Source of the DNA: an uncultured Ignavibacteriales bacterium
GTDB taxonomy: Bacteria > Bacteroidota > Ignavibacteria > Ignavibacteriales > Ignavibacteriaceae
Direction: 5' to 3'
DNA: 5,417 bases
Assembly (NCBI GenBank): GCA_903915485.1
Contig: CAIWTC010000319.1
Span: forward strand, 1-5,417
The notes below the pieces were generated by a model that saw only the letters and a list, made by a program, of their open reading frames with translations, was not told the origin of the DNA and made no database searches. Both the position numbers and the translations under genes were made by a program. Of this stretch, positions 1 to 5,417 are shown in pieces. Each line of letters starts with the position of its first letter. The first letter of the stretch is position 1.

Positions 1-690
1 AATCAAAAACTTAAAGTGGAGATAGCTCTTTCGCAGTTAATTGGTTTTGAAAAAACAATCACAATTTCTCAAATGATGAGCAATGCTCCTGCTGCTGCAT
101 ATACTCAGCCTGCTCAACCTAGGCAAGCGGTTGCGCTGCCTTCAGCAGCGAAAGAAAAACCAGTTGCTAATATTGTGGTAGAAAAACCGGAGGTAATATC
201 TCAACCGGTTCGCGAAGAAGAAGTAATAAGTACCGTTAAAAGTTCAGATGCTCCTACAAAAGCAAAGAGCAAGGAATCCGCTTCAGGTGCAAAAAAAGAT
301 TCTATTACTGTAAGTTTCGATGTGATTAAAGAATATTGGGGCAAGTACCAGAATGAATTAGTCGCAGCAAAGAATATGACTTTGTCGGGAATAATAGAAC
401 TTATACAACCGGTCTTGTATGAACGGAATACATTAACTATCGGAGTTTCAGACCCCGGGTTGATTCCGCTTTTTTCAGACCTGGAGAAATTATTTATTTC
501 AACCTCAGAGAAAGTTTGGGGGAAGAAACTATCATTTAAATTTATCAAATCAACTGCTACAAGCCATAATATAAGCGGCAAACCTGAAGCAGGAGTGCCT
601 TCGCCCGGAAATGCACCCGGAAGGGTTACTAGCGATGACCCTTACATCGACTTCCTTAAAAACGAACTCGGTGCCGAAAAACTAAATTAA
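1..690 (+). CDS. dnaX: DNA polymerase III subunit gamma/tau, C-terminal part (5' end outside window)
   Basis: DnaX is the ATPase core of the replicative clamp loader. Its long tau form tethers the polymerase and the helicase at the fork. The frame is open from base 1, giving 229 codons before TAA, so the ATPase domains lie upstream. A GTG at 16 is internal and not a true start. The first residues (NQKLKVEIALSQLI) match the end of DnaX domain III, where E. coli has a comparable GVEMTLLRAL helix. Residues about 25-100 are a low-complexity linker rich in Pro, Ala, Lys, Glu and Ser. Residues about 101-182 form a compact domain (SFDVIKEYWGKYQNEL, then TLTIGVSDPGL and LSFKFI) typical of FCB-group tau C-terminal regions. 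A short polar stretch and an acidic/hydrophobic tail (DPYIDFLKNELGAEKL) finish the protein. Family assignment is firm. The function of the tail is unknown to me. A possible slippage site lies at 291-297 and is described separately. Confidence 0.92.
   Translation, partial: NQKLKVEIALSQLIGFEKTITISQMMSNAPAAAYTQPAQPRQAVALPSAAKEKPVANIVVEKPEVISQPVREEEVISTVKSSDAPTKAKSKESASGAKKDSITVSFDVIKEYWGKYQNELVAAKNMTLSGIIELIQPVLYERNTLTIGVSDPGLIPLFSDLEKLFISTSEKVWGKKLSFKFIKSTATSHNISGKPEAGVPSPGNAPGRVTSDDPYIDFLKNELGAEKLN
291..297 (+). promoter_or_regulatory. candidate slippery A7 run in dnaX (possible gamma-form generator)
   Basis: Seven A residues span codons GCA AAA AAA, giving the heptamer A AAA AAA in the zero frame. 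This is a permitted -1 frameshift pattern. It sits at the junction of the linker and the tau C-terminal domain. Reading -1 from here meets TAA at 327-329, and reading +1 meets TAA at 311-313, so either slip would give a short product without the C-terminal domain. An AAGGA at 271-275 could act as a Shine-Dalgarno-like stimulator, although its 15-nt spacing is longer than in E. coli. I see no strong downstream hairpin. A runs of 7-8 also occur in the kinase gene (3543-3549, 4759-4766), so chance is a real alternative. Confidence 0.25.
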
Positions 691-751
691 AAAACAAAAT
701 TGAGATTGATTATGACTTCCCATTTCCTAAAGGCAGGTTATGGTAAAGTGA

Positions 752-772
752 GCTATCTCAAAAGGTTATAAA
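752..772 (+). repeat. dispersed repeat unit, copy 1 (upstream of rocD)
   Basis: These 21 bases match 2099-2119 at 19 positions, including an exact 15-base core TCAAAAGGTTATAAA. Both differences are transitions (A/G at 755 and C/T at 757). The orientation is the same as in the second copy. The similarity weakens beyond the core: a GAAA..TCT..AAA pattern follows in both, but with gaps. Copy 1 lacks the inverted-repeat partner seen in copy 2 and looks like a solo end or a decayed remnant. Its TATAAA (767-772) could serve as a -10 element for rocD, but no convincing -35 lies at the usual distance. The rest of the 691-832 gap shows no gene and no clear terminator for dnaX. Confidence 0.5.
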
Positions 773-821
773 TCACAAAGAAATTCTAAACTAATTAAAA
801 TAGTATCAGGAAAAATTTAAG

Positions 822-827
822 TAAGGA
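822..827 (+). promoter_or_regulatory. ribosome binding site of rocD
   Basis: TAAGGA lies five bases before the ATG at 833 and complements the anti-Shine-Dalgarno sequence. It supports the chosen start. The two other visible starts in this window (3011 on the minus strand and 3249 on the plus strand) have no comparable site. Confidence 0.7.
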
Positions 828-832
828 AACTT

Positions 833-2035
833 ATGAATACAAAAGATTATATCGAAATAGAAGAAAAATTTGGTGCGCACAACTATCATCCACTTGATGT
901 TGTTATTGAAAAAGGCAAAGGAATTTATGTTTGGGATGTTGAAGGCAATAAGTACATCGACTGTTTGGCCGCATATTCAGCAGTCAACCAAGGGCACTGT
1001 CATCCACGAATTGTTGAGGTGTTAAAAAATCAGGCTGAGAAAATAACATTGACTTCCCGTGCATTCAGGAATGACCAACTTCCATTGCTATGTAAAGAGT
1101 TGTGCGAGTTGACTGGTTACTCAATGATGCTGCCGATGAACTCAGGTGCTGAAGCAGTTGAGACTGCTTTGAAAGCAGCGCGCAAGTGGGCATACACCGT
1201 GAAAAATGTTCCTGCAAATCAGGCTGAGATTATTGTTTGCTCAAATAATTTTTCAGGCAGAACAATTTCAATAATAAGTTTTTCAACTGAGGAGCAGTAC
1301 AAGTCAGGTTTTGGACCTTTCACTGCAGGCTTTAAGGTTGTTCCGTATTGCGATGCAGAGGCACTCAGACAGGCAATTACGCCGAACACTGCAGCGTTTC
1401 TTGTTGAACCTATTCAAGGCGAGGGCGGAGTAATTATCCCACCTGATGGATGGCTCAAAGAGGCTTTTGATATTTGTAAACAGAACAATGTTCTATTTAT
1501 TGCAGATGAGATTCAATCAGGCTTAGGAAGAAGCGGTAAGCTTTTTGCTTATCAGTATGAAGACATTAAGCCTGATATAGTTATTGTTGGTAAAGCCTTG
1601 TCGGGCGGATGCTATCCTGTGTCGGCAGTTCTTTCTGATAGGTCAGTGCTTGGTGTGTTTAATCCCGGTGACCATGGTTCTACATTCGGCGGTAATCCAC
1701 TTGGCGCCGCAGTTGCTCGTGAAAGCTTAAAGGTATTGATTGAAGAAAAGTTGGTCGAGAATTCCTTCGAACTCGGAAAATACTTTATAGAAAAACTGAA
1801 AAGTATTTCATCAAAGCATGTCAAGGAAGTTCGCGGCAAAGGTCTTTTTATAGGAGTAGAACTTTTTCCTGAAGCAGGCGGCGCAAGAAAGTTTTGCGAG
1901 GCATTGATGAAAAGAGGAATCCTCTGCAAGGAGACTCACACTCATGTGATTCGATTTGCTCCTCCGCTGGTTATCACAAAAGAGGAAATTGATTATGTTT
2001 TCTCTCAGATAAAACCTGTCTTAGAAACAGAATAG
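833..2035 (+). CDS. rocD: ornithine--oxo-acid aminotransferase (ornithine delta-aminotransferase)
   Basis: This PLP-dependent class III aminotransferase moves the delta-amino group of L-ornithine to 2-oxoglutarate, giving glutamate-5-semialdehyde (in equilibrium with pyrroline-5-carboxylate) and glutamate. It links arginine/ornithine use to proline and glutamate in the cytoplasm. The 400-residue length is normal for bacterial RocD. Recognisable residues, with human OAT equivalents from memory, are Tyr18 in GAHNYHP (Tyr55), Tyr48 in AAYSAVNQGHCHP (Tyr85), the phosphate-binding NSGAEA at 103-108, Arg143 in FSGRT (Arg180), Glu197 in IQGEGG (Glu235), Asp225 in IADEIQ (Asp263), the PLP-lysine Lys254 in VGKALSGG (Lys292) and STFGGNP near 283-289. 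Tyr18 and Arg143 favour ornithine aminotransferase over acetylornithine aminotransferase (ArgD). The start is fixed by TAAGGA five bases upstream. It follows dnaX after 142 bp and is closed by a strong terminator. No arginase or pyrroline-carboxylate gene is adjacent, so catabolic or biosynthetic direction cannot be told. Confidence 0.95.
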   Translation: MNTKDYIEIEEKFGAHNYHPLDVVIEKGKGIYVWDVEGNKYIDCLAAYSAVNQGHCHPRIVEVLKNQAEKITLTSRAFRNDQLPLLCKELCELTGYSMMLPMNSGAEAVETALKAARKWAYTVKNVPANQAEIIVCSNNFSGRTISIISFSTEEQYKSGFGPFTAGFKVVPYCDAEALRQAITPNTAAFLVEPIQGEGGVIIPPDGWLKEAFDICKQNNVLFIADEIQSGLGRSGKLFAYQYEDIKPDIVIVGKALSGGCYPVSAVLSDRSVLGVFNPGDHGSTFGGNPLGAAVARESLKVLIEEKLVENSFELGKYFIEKLKSISSKHVKEVRGKGLFIGVELFPEAGGARKFCEALMKRGILCKETHTHVIRFAPPLVITKEEIDYVFSQIKPVLETE

Positions 2036-2044
2036 TATTAAATG

Positions 2045-2073
2045 AAACGACCCGCTTATTCGCGGGTCGTTTT
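2045..2073 (+). terminator. intrinsic terminator after rocD
   Basis: A perfect 11-bp stem (2045-2055 with 2062-2072, core ACGACCCGC/GCGGGTCGT) closes a 6-base loop TTATTC and runs into TTTT. It begins ten bases after the rocD stop codon. The A-rich left arm and the T-containing sequence on the other strand mean it may also stop transcripts arriving from the minus-strand gene, so it is possibly bidirectional. This is the clearest terminator in the window. Confidence 0.85.
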
Positions 2074-2095
2074 GTAATTGGTTGTTAGGTATAAT

Positions 2096-2233
2096 GAGGC
2101 TGTTTCAAAAGGTTATAAAACTGTTGAAACAGTCTTAAAAGTTTTATTTATTACTCAAAGTCACACCAATGAACCTGCCCGAGGCAGACGGGTTGGTGTG
2201 TTAATGAGAAGGAAGACCTTTGAGACTGTCCCC
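2096..2233. mobile_element. MITE-like or palindromic intergenic repeat element, copy 2
   Basis: This 138-bp non-coding block has nested symmetry. Its left end (GAGGCTGTTTCAAAAGGT) and right end (ACCTTTGAGACTGTCCCC at 2216-2233) are imperfect inverted repeats. The left part folds into a 13-bp stem with two wobble pairs (2096-2108 with 2124-2136), whose perfect core is CTGTTTCAA/TTGAAACAG. The centre holds an 8-bp perfect stem, CACACCAA at 2162-2169 with TTGGTGTG at 2193-2200, enclosing a second hairpin CTGCC/GGCAG (2175-2179 with 2183-2187). A TTGA(A/G)AC(A/T)GTC motif recurs at 2124-2134 and 2220-2230. Flanking TATAAT (2090-2095) and TATATA (2234-2239) could be a decayed target duplication. 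There is no transposase. It may instead be a REP/BIME-like element. An open frame of 63 codons crossing it is considered spurious. Confidence 0.55.
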
Positions 2234-2246
2234 TATATAGAAATGA

Positions 2247-3011
2247 TTAATCTACTATTAAAAATATGATAACGGTGCCTATTCCTGCAATCAGCGCGGC
2301 TAATTTTTGATGTTTAACTTTGAAAATCGCTATCGATGCAGCTATCCAAAAAGCAAAATATGATAATGCAGAAAGCTCAAATAACTGATTTGGCTGAGCA
2401 ATGATTTTGTTTAGGAAATTCATTTCGAATGTATTCTTCGCGGGAACAAAAAGCACACCGTAAACGCCAAATAATGCGGTTGTAAAAAGTGTTAATTTTT
2501 TAATCTTCTTCCCGTCAGTGAAATATTCAAGTCCGACCCGTATGCTTAACAATAGTCCGCCAAAAAGTGTAAAATAAAATGCCTGCATTATCTGCGAAGG
2601 GACTTTTGCCATGCAAATAGTGGTTAAGTTTGAAGAGTTCTGGGGAATAAATAGCAACGAATCATTTTTTATTATTGCAACTCTATAAGTTACGGTATCC
2701 GGAAGTTTGCTCAGCGGAATAGTGCATACCAGAGTTTTATTTTTTCCGGTTGATTCGAAACTAATCTGCTTAGGAATTTTACCATCCAAAAATGCTATAC
2801 CTTTAAGTGTGTCGATATCTGAAATTAGCATGAGTCTGAGAGTATCGGAAATATTAGCTTTGCGTGGAAACGAATATGAGACTTGCTTCCCATCAATCCC
2901 GGTAGTTCCTGTCACTGGTTGGAATTGACTGGTCGATGAGTTGAAGTACCCGAACAAGAAAGTCAGAATAGCAGTGGATATCCAGATTATTATGTATTGA
3001 GTTTTTGACAT
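2247..3011 (-). CDS. hypothetical membrane protein with extracytoplasmic domain
   Basis: I do not recognise this 254-residue protein. Hydrophobicity read by eye suggests five transmembrane helices: about 6-23, 141-161, 173-190, 211-230 and 236-252. Residues about 24-138 lie between helices 1 and 2. They are polar and rich in alternating hydrophobic residues (VSYSF, TLRLMLI, TVTYRVAII), like a small beta-sandwich. Positive loops (KKIKK near 168-172, KVKHQK at 231-236) fit the positive-inside rule with the N-terminus inside and the 24-138 domain outside. There is no lipobox, and the first helix looks like an anchor rather than a cleaved signal peptide. The ATG at 3011 is the only likely start, because an in-frame TAA lies six codons upstream (3029-3027, minus strand) with no other start between. 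No Shine-Dalgarno site is visible. It is convergent with rocD and divergent from the kinase gene, so it is probably a single-gene unit. No function is assigned. Confidence 0.75.
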   Translation of the reverse strand: MSKTQYIIIWISTAILTFLFGYFNSSTSQFQPVTGTTGIDGKQVSYSFPRKANISDTLRLMLISDIDTLKGIAFLDGKIPKQISFESTGKNKTLVCTIPLSKLPDTVTYRVAIIKNDSLLFIPQNSSNLTTICMAKVPSQIMQAFYFTLFGGLLLSIRVGLEYFTDGKKIKKLTLFTTALFGVYGVLFVPAKNTFEMNFLNKIIAQPNQLFELSALSYFAFWIAASIAIFKVKHQKLAALIAGIGTVIIFLIVD

Positions 3012-3065
3012 AGGCGATATTAATAATTATTATTACGAAAACATGAGCTTTTAAGCTATATCATC

Positions 3066-3071
3066 ATTATA
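3066..3071 (-). promoter_or_regulatory. candidate -10 element for the minus-strand membrane gene
   Basis: The minus strand reads TATAAT here, preceded by TTTGCA, about 55 bases upstream of the ATG at 3011. The hexamer 17 bases further upstream (AAAGTT) does not resemble TTGACA. In such AT-rich sequence a perfect TATAAT can occur by chance, so this is only a candidate. Confidence 0.25.
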
Positions 3072-3136
3072 TGCAAAAACGATGAAATAACTTTAATCTA
3101 TGTTTTAAAATACATTAATATTGAAAAATATTTATT

Positions 3137-3161
3137 ACCTTTAAGAGATATTGCTAAAGGT
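3137..3161. repeat. inverted repeat in the divergent promoter region
   Basis: ACCTTTA (3137-3143) and TAAAGGT (3155-3161) are perfect 7-bp inverted repeats separated by 11 bases. The centre-to-centre distance is 18 bases, somewhat under two helical turns, so a dimeric regulator could bind both halves. The spacing is not typical of a terminator and no T run follows. The location between two divergent genes is the main reason to note it. Confidence 0.25.
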
Positions 3162-3248
3162 TTATGGAATAATAAAGAAGAAGCAAATTCGAATGCTATT
3201 CTTTCCAAAGACCTTGCGGGGCAGTAGTTTTGATTATAATAGAGCGTG

Positions 3249-5417
3249 ATGTTATTTCCTATGCCAAAAAAGAGTCCGGTAAAAATATCAGAAAATACCA
3301 GGGATTGGAGCATAAAAGAATTATTTGATTCCAGTCCTATGCCGATGTGGATTTTCGAAGTTGAAAGTCTGCAGATACTCGCTGTTAACAGGGCGGCAAG
3401 TAAACTTTACGGTTACACTCAAGATGAGTTGATGCAAATGACCATTACCCGCCTTCGTCAGGAAGAAAATGTCCCCCACTTAGTTACATTCCTAAAAAAA
3501 TCTGCATATGAACCTGAAAGGTCCGGTATATGGACGCACCGCAAAAAAAGCGGTGAAGAAATGAAGGTTGAAGTTTTCTCGAATGAAGTAGTTTTTGCAG
3601 GGTTGAAGTGCAGGATGGTTCAAATCATTGACAGGACGGAAGCAATAAAAGCAGAGGAAATAATTGCAAAGCAGAATTCCCTATACTCATCAGTGATTAA
3701 CAGCTCAAAAGATATTATTATTTTTTCGCTTGATACTGATTTGAAGTTTACTACTTTTAATGAAAATCACCGGGATGTAATATTTAGTGTGTTTGGAGTG
3801 AATGCTGAAATTGGAAATAATCTTGTTGATGGTATTACTGATTCTGAAATTAAGGCGAAAGCGCTTAGCGCAATAACCCGTGCTATGGCGGGCGAGAGTT
3901 ATTATATTGAAGAGTATAGACCTAAAAGTAATTCGCACTATTCCTTTAACTGGAGCCCTATAATAGATGTGAATAAAAATGTTATTGGTGTGACCACATT
4001 CATTAGGGATATAACCCTCACAAAAGAATTATCGAAAAAATCAGAAACTAATGAAGTTAATTTAAAGTATCTAATTGAAAACATGCCGGTAATGCTTATT
4101 GCAAAAGACAGCAATGGCGCGATTGTAGCTTGGAATAAAGAGTGCGAAAGAGTTACAGGTTACACGCATAGCGAGGTTGTGGGTAAGAAAAAAGACGATT
4201 CATTTTTATATCCTGAAGCAAACTATTTGAAATATGTTTCTCAGCTTCTGAAGAAAAATTCAGAACATTACATTCATCTTGAGTGGCAGATAGTCAGTAA
4301 AAATGCAGAGGTGAAAACAATTTCCTGGTCTAATAAATCAGGGGAATTTCCTATTCATGGATGGAAGTCATGGACCATTGGTGTTGATGTTACTCAGAGC
4401 AGAAAAGCGGAGCAGGAACTAAGAAAACTTACGATGGCTATTGAGCAGAATCCTGCATCGATCGTAATAACAGATACAAACGGGAATATTCAATATGTCA
4501 ATCCGAAGTTTTGTGCGGTTTCAGGATATTCCGGAGAAGAAGTTATTGGAAACAATCTTAGAATATTAAAGTCAGGCGAAACTGATCAAGCAGAGTACAA
4601 GAATTTGTGGGAGACTATTCTTTCCGGGAAAGAATGGCGGGGAGAATTTCACAACAAAAAGAAGAACGGGGAATTGTTCTGGGAGTCGGCAATTATTTCG
4701 CCGATAACAAATGCCGATGGAAAGGTGATTAACTATGTTGCAGTTAAAGAAGACATAACAGAAAAAAAAGCTTTCGAAAAGATATTGATCGAAAATCAAA
4801 AGAAATATCAGGCTGTCATTGAGGGAACTGCAGACGGTGTATATATAATAGAAGAGAATTCACATATTGTCATAGAAGCAAACAAGGCTTTCCTTGATTT
4901 GCTGGGTTATTCAAAAGAGGAAGTTTCGAAAATAAGCGTTTATGATTTTATTGAAGGCGGTAAATCTGCAATTAATGAAAGAATCCATAGGATAAAATTT
5001 GCGAACGCGTCACTTAACGGTGAAAGGCGCTATATACGCAAAGATGGTGGTGTTATAGATGTTGATGCTACTGCCTCACCAATTACTTATGGTGAAAAGA
5101 AGTGTATTGTTACAGTTGTAAGAGATATCACTCATAGAAAATTAATGGAGAAGGAAATTCTTTCGGCAAAAGAAAGTGCAGAGGAAGCAAATCGTCTTAA
5201 ATCTAGTTTCCTTTCGAATATGAGTCATGAACTCCGAACTCCGTTGATTGGGATTCTAGGATACTCAGAAATTCTTTCGGATGTAGTTAACGATAATGAA
5301 AAGTTAAAAATGGTTCGTGGGATAAATAGGTCGGGAAACCGTTTGCTGGAGACGCTGAATCTGATACTTGATTTTGCAGTTTTAGAATCTAATAAGTTTG
5401 CAGTAGCATTGACTAAA
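3249..5417 (+). CDS. multi-PAS sensor histidine kinase (3' end outside window)
   Basis: This frame encodes 723 residues and is still open at the window edge. Five PAS domains lie in tandem at about 20-128, 143-254, 271-380, 396-502 and 519-626. Four carry the usual N-x(8)-GY pattern (NRAASKLYGY, NKECERVTGY, NPKFCAVSGY, NKAFLDLLGY) and most end in D-(I/V)-T or a close variant. PAS2 is divergent, with FNENH and GVNAEIGNN. A short coiled-coil linker (about 628-650) leads to the dimerisation/phosphoacceptor domain, where SNMSHELRTPL contains phospho-accepting His660. The second DHp helix ends near 715 (LILDFAVLES). The ATPase domain and any receiver domain lie beyond the window. No membrane segment is seen, so it should be a cytoplasmic sensor of unknown signal. 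The first in-frame ATG after the TAG at 3240-3242 is at 3249. The ATG at 3261 is an equally possible start, shortening the protein by four residues. Neither has a good Shine-Dalgarno site. No response regulator is in the window. Confidence 0.93.
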   Translation, partial: MLFPMPKKSPVKISENTRDWSIKELFDSSPMPMWIFEVESLQILAVNRAASKLYGYTQDELMQMTITRLRQEENVPHLVTFLKKSAYEPERSGIWTHRKKSGEEMKVEVFSNEVVFAGLKCRMVQIIDRTEAIKAEEIIAKQNSLYSSVINSSKDIIIFSLDTDLKFTTFNENHRDVIFSVFGVNAEIGNNLVDGITDSEIKAKALSAITRAMAGESYYIEEYRPKSNSHYSFNWSPIIDVNKNVIGVTTFIRDITLTKELSKKSETNEVNLKYLIENMPVMLIAKDSNGAIVAWNKECERVTGYTHSEVVGKKKDDSFLYPEANYLKYVSQLLKKNSEHYIHLEWQIVSKNAEVKTISWSNKSGEFPIHGWKSWTIGVDVTQSRKAEQELRKLTMAIEQNPASIVITDTNGNIQYVNPKFCAVSGYSGEEVIGNNLRILKSGETDQAEYKNLWETILSGKEWRGEFHNKKKNGELFWESAIISPITNADGKVINYVAVKEDITEKKAFEKILIENQKKYQAVIEGTADGVYIIEENSHIVIEANKAFLDLLGYSKEEVSKISVYDFIEGGKSAINERIHRIKFANASLNGERRYIRKDGGVIDVDATASPITYGEKKCIVTVVRDITHRKLMEKEILSAKESAEEANRLKSSFLSNMSHELRTPLIGILGYSEILSDVVNDNEKLKMVRGINRSGNRLLETLNLILDFAVLESNKFAVALTK

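Larger units (their letters stand above)
3012..3248. other. divergent AT-rich intergenic region
   Basis: This 237-bp region must hold the start signals of both the minus-strand membrane gene and the plus-strand kinase gene. Three weak signals are visible. TATAAT on the minus strand (3071-3066) is a possible -10 for the membrane gene, without a good -35. TAGTTTTG (3225-3232) fits the Bacteroidetes TAnnTTTG -7 pattern and could serve the kinase gene, but no TTG lies at the usual -33 distance. The inverted repeat ACCTTTA/TAAAGGT (3137-3143 and 3155-3161) could be an operator. A frame open from 3027 to a TAG at 3225-3227 lacks any ATG, GTG or TTG start and is not called as a gene. Confidence 0.4.

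Noticed and set aside
201..581. 126-codon minus-strand open frame inside dnaX
   Set aside because: It is antisense to a clearly recognised dnaX frame and its product resembles nothing. It is best read as a shadow of the real gene.
713..750. Possible terminator between dnaX and rocD (ACTTCCCAT with ATGGTAAAGT)
   Set aside because: The stem is short and interrupted, the loop is long and no T run follows, so dnaX-rocD cotranscription cannot be excluded.
1612..1929. 105-codon minus-strand open frame inside rocD
   Set aside because: It is antisense to conserved rocD sequence and has no recognisable protein features.
2078..2269. 63-codon plus-strand open frame after the rocD terminator
   Set aside because: It lies almost wholly inside the palindromic repeat element, has a GTG start without a ribosome binding site, overlaps the end of the minus-strand gene and resembles no protein.
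2707..2928. 73-codon plus-strand open frame inside the membrane protein gene
   Set aside because: The minus-strand frame is longer, has coherent membrane helices and fills the region. This frame looks like its shadow.
3098..3313. 71-codon minus-strand open frame across the divergent region
   Set aside because: It begins inside the kinase coding sequence, ends in AT-rich spacer, has no ribosome binding site and no recognisable motif.
3537..3555. Perfect hairpin CACCGC-A7-GCGGTG inside the kinase gene
   Set aside because: It arises from codons of a typical PAS segment (HRKKSGE), has no T run after it and is within a continuous coding frame, so it is probably coincidental.
3705..3938. Minus-strand open frame in the kinase gene
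   Set aside because: It is antisense to the PAS2 domain of a firm coding frame.
4434..4755. PAS4 as a light-sensing LOV domain, because NNLRILKSG resembles the LOV GxNCRFLQ motif
   Set aside because: The flavin-binding cysteine is replaced (NNLRIL), so the photoadduct chemistry is not possible. The motif is common in ordinary PAS domains.
4572..4799. Minus-strand open frame in the kinase gene
   Set aside because: It is antisense to the PAS4 domain of a firm coding frame.

Overview
The window is AT-rich bacterial chromosome of the Bacteroidota/Chlorobi (FCB) type. My best guess is Ignavibacteria or a close relative. This rests on the style of the DnaX C-terminal region, the ornithine aminotransferase sequence, weak or absent Shine-Dalgarno sites at two of three visible starts, and a large soluble multi-PAS histidine kinase. 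It is an inference, because no rRNA or other taxonomic marker is present.

Layout from left to right. Bases 1-690 (+) hold the 3' end of dnaX, the clamp-loader tau subunit: the end of domain III, a Pro/Ala/Lys-rich linker and the tau-type C-terminal domain. A 142-bp gap follows, containing a 21-bp repeat unit. Bases 833-2035 (+) encode a complete, canonical ornithine aminotransferase (rocD) with a good ribosome binding site, closed by a strong intrinsic terminator at 2045-2073. Bases 2096-2233 are a compact non-coding element full of nested inverted repeats, with imperfect terminal inverted repeats and AT-rich flanks. It looks like a MITE or other small dispersed repeat. One end of it matches the unit upstream of rocD at 19 of 21 bases, so rocD is bracketed by two directly oriented copies. 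Bases 2247-3011 (-) encode an unrecognised membrane protein, predicted as one N-terminal helix, an extracytoplasmic beta-rich domain and four more helices. A divergent AT-rich intergenic region (3012-3248) separates it from a large gene that starts near 3249 (+) and runs off the right edge. That gene is a soluble sensor histidine kinase with five tandem PAS domains and a His-kinase dimerisation domain. Its ATPase domain lies outside the window.

The genes do not form an obvious joint pathway: replication, ornithine/proline/glutamate metabolism, an unknown membrane protein and a signalling kinase. The arrangement suggests at least three transcription units: dnaX (with or without rocD), the minus-strand membrane gene, and the kinase. 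I see no phage, CRISPR, defence or toxin-antitoxin module, and nothing I would call a new system. The points most worth checking are the repeat element with its second copy, a possible slippage site in dnaX placed just before the tau C-terminal domain, and the unknown membrane protein.
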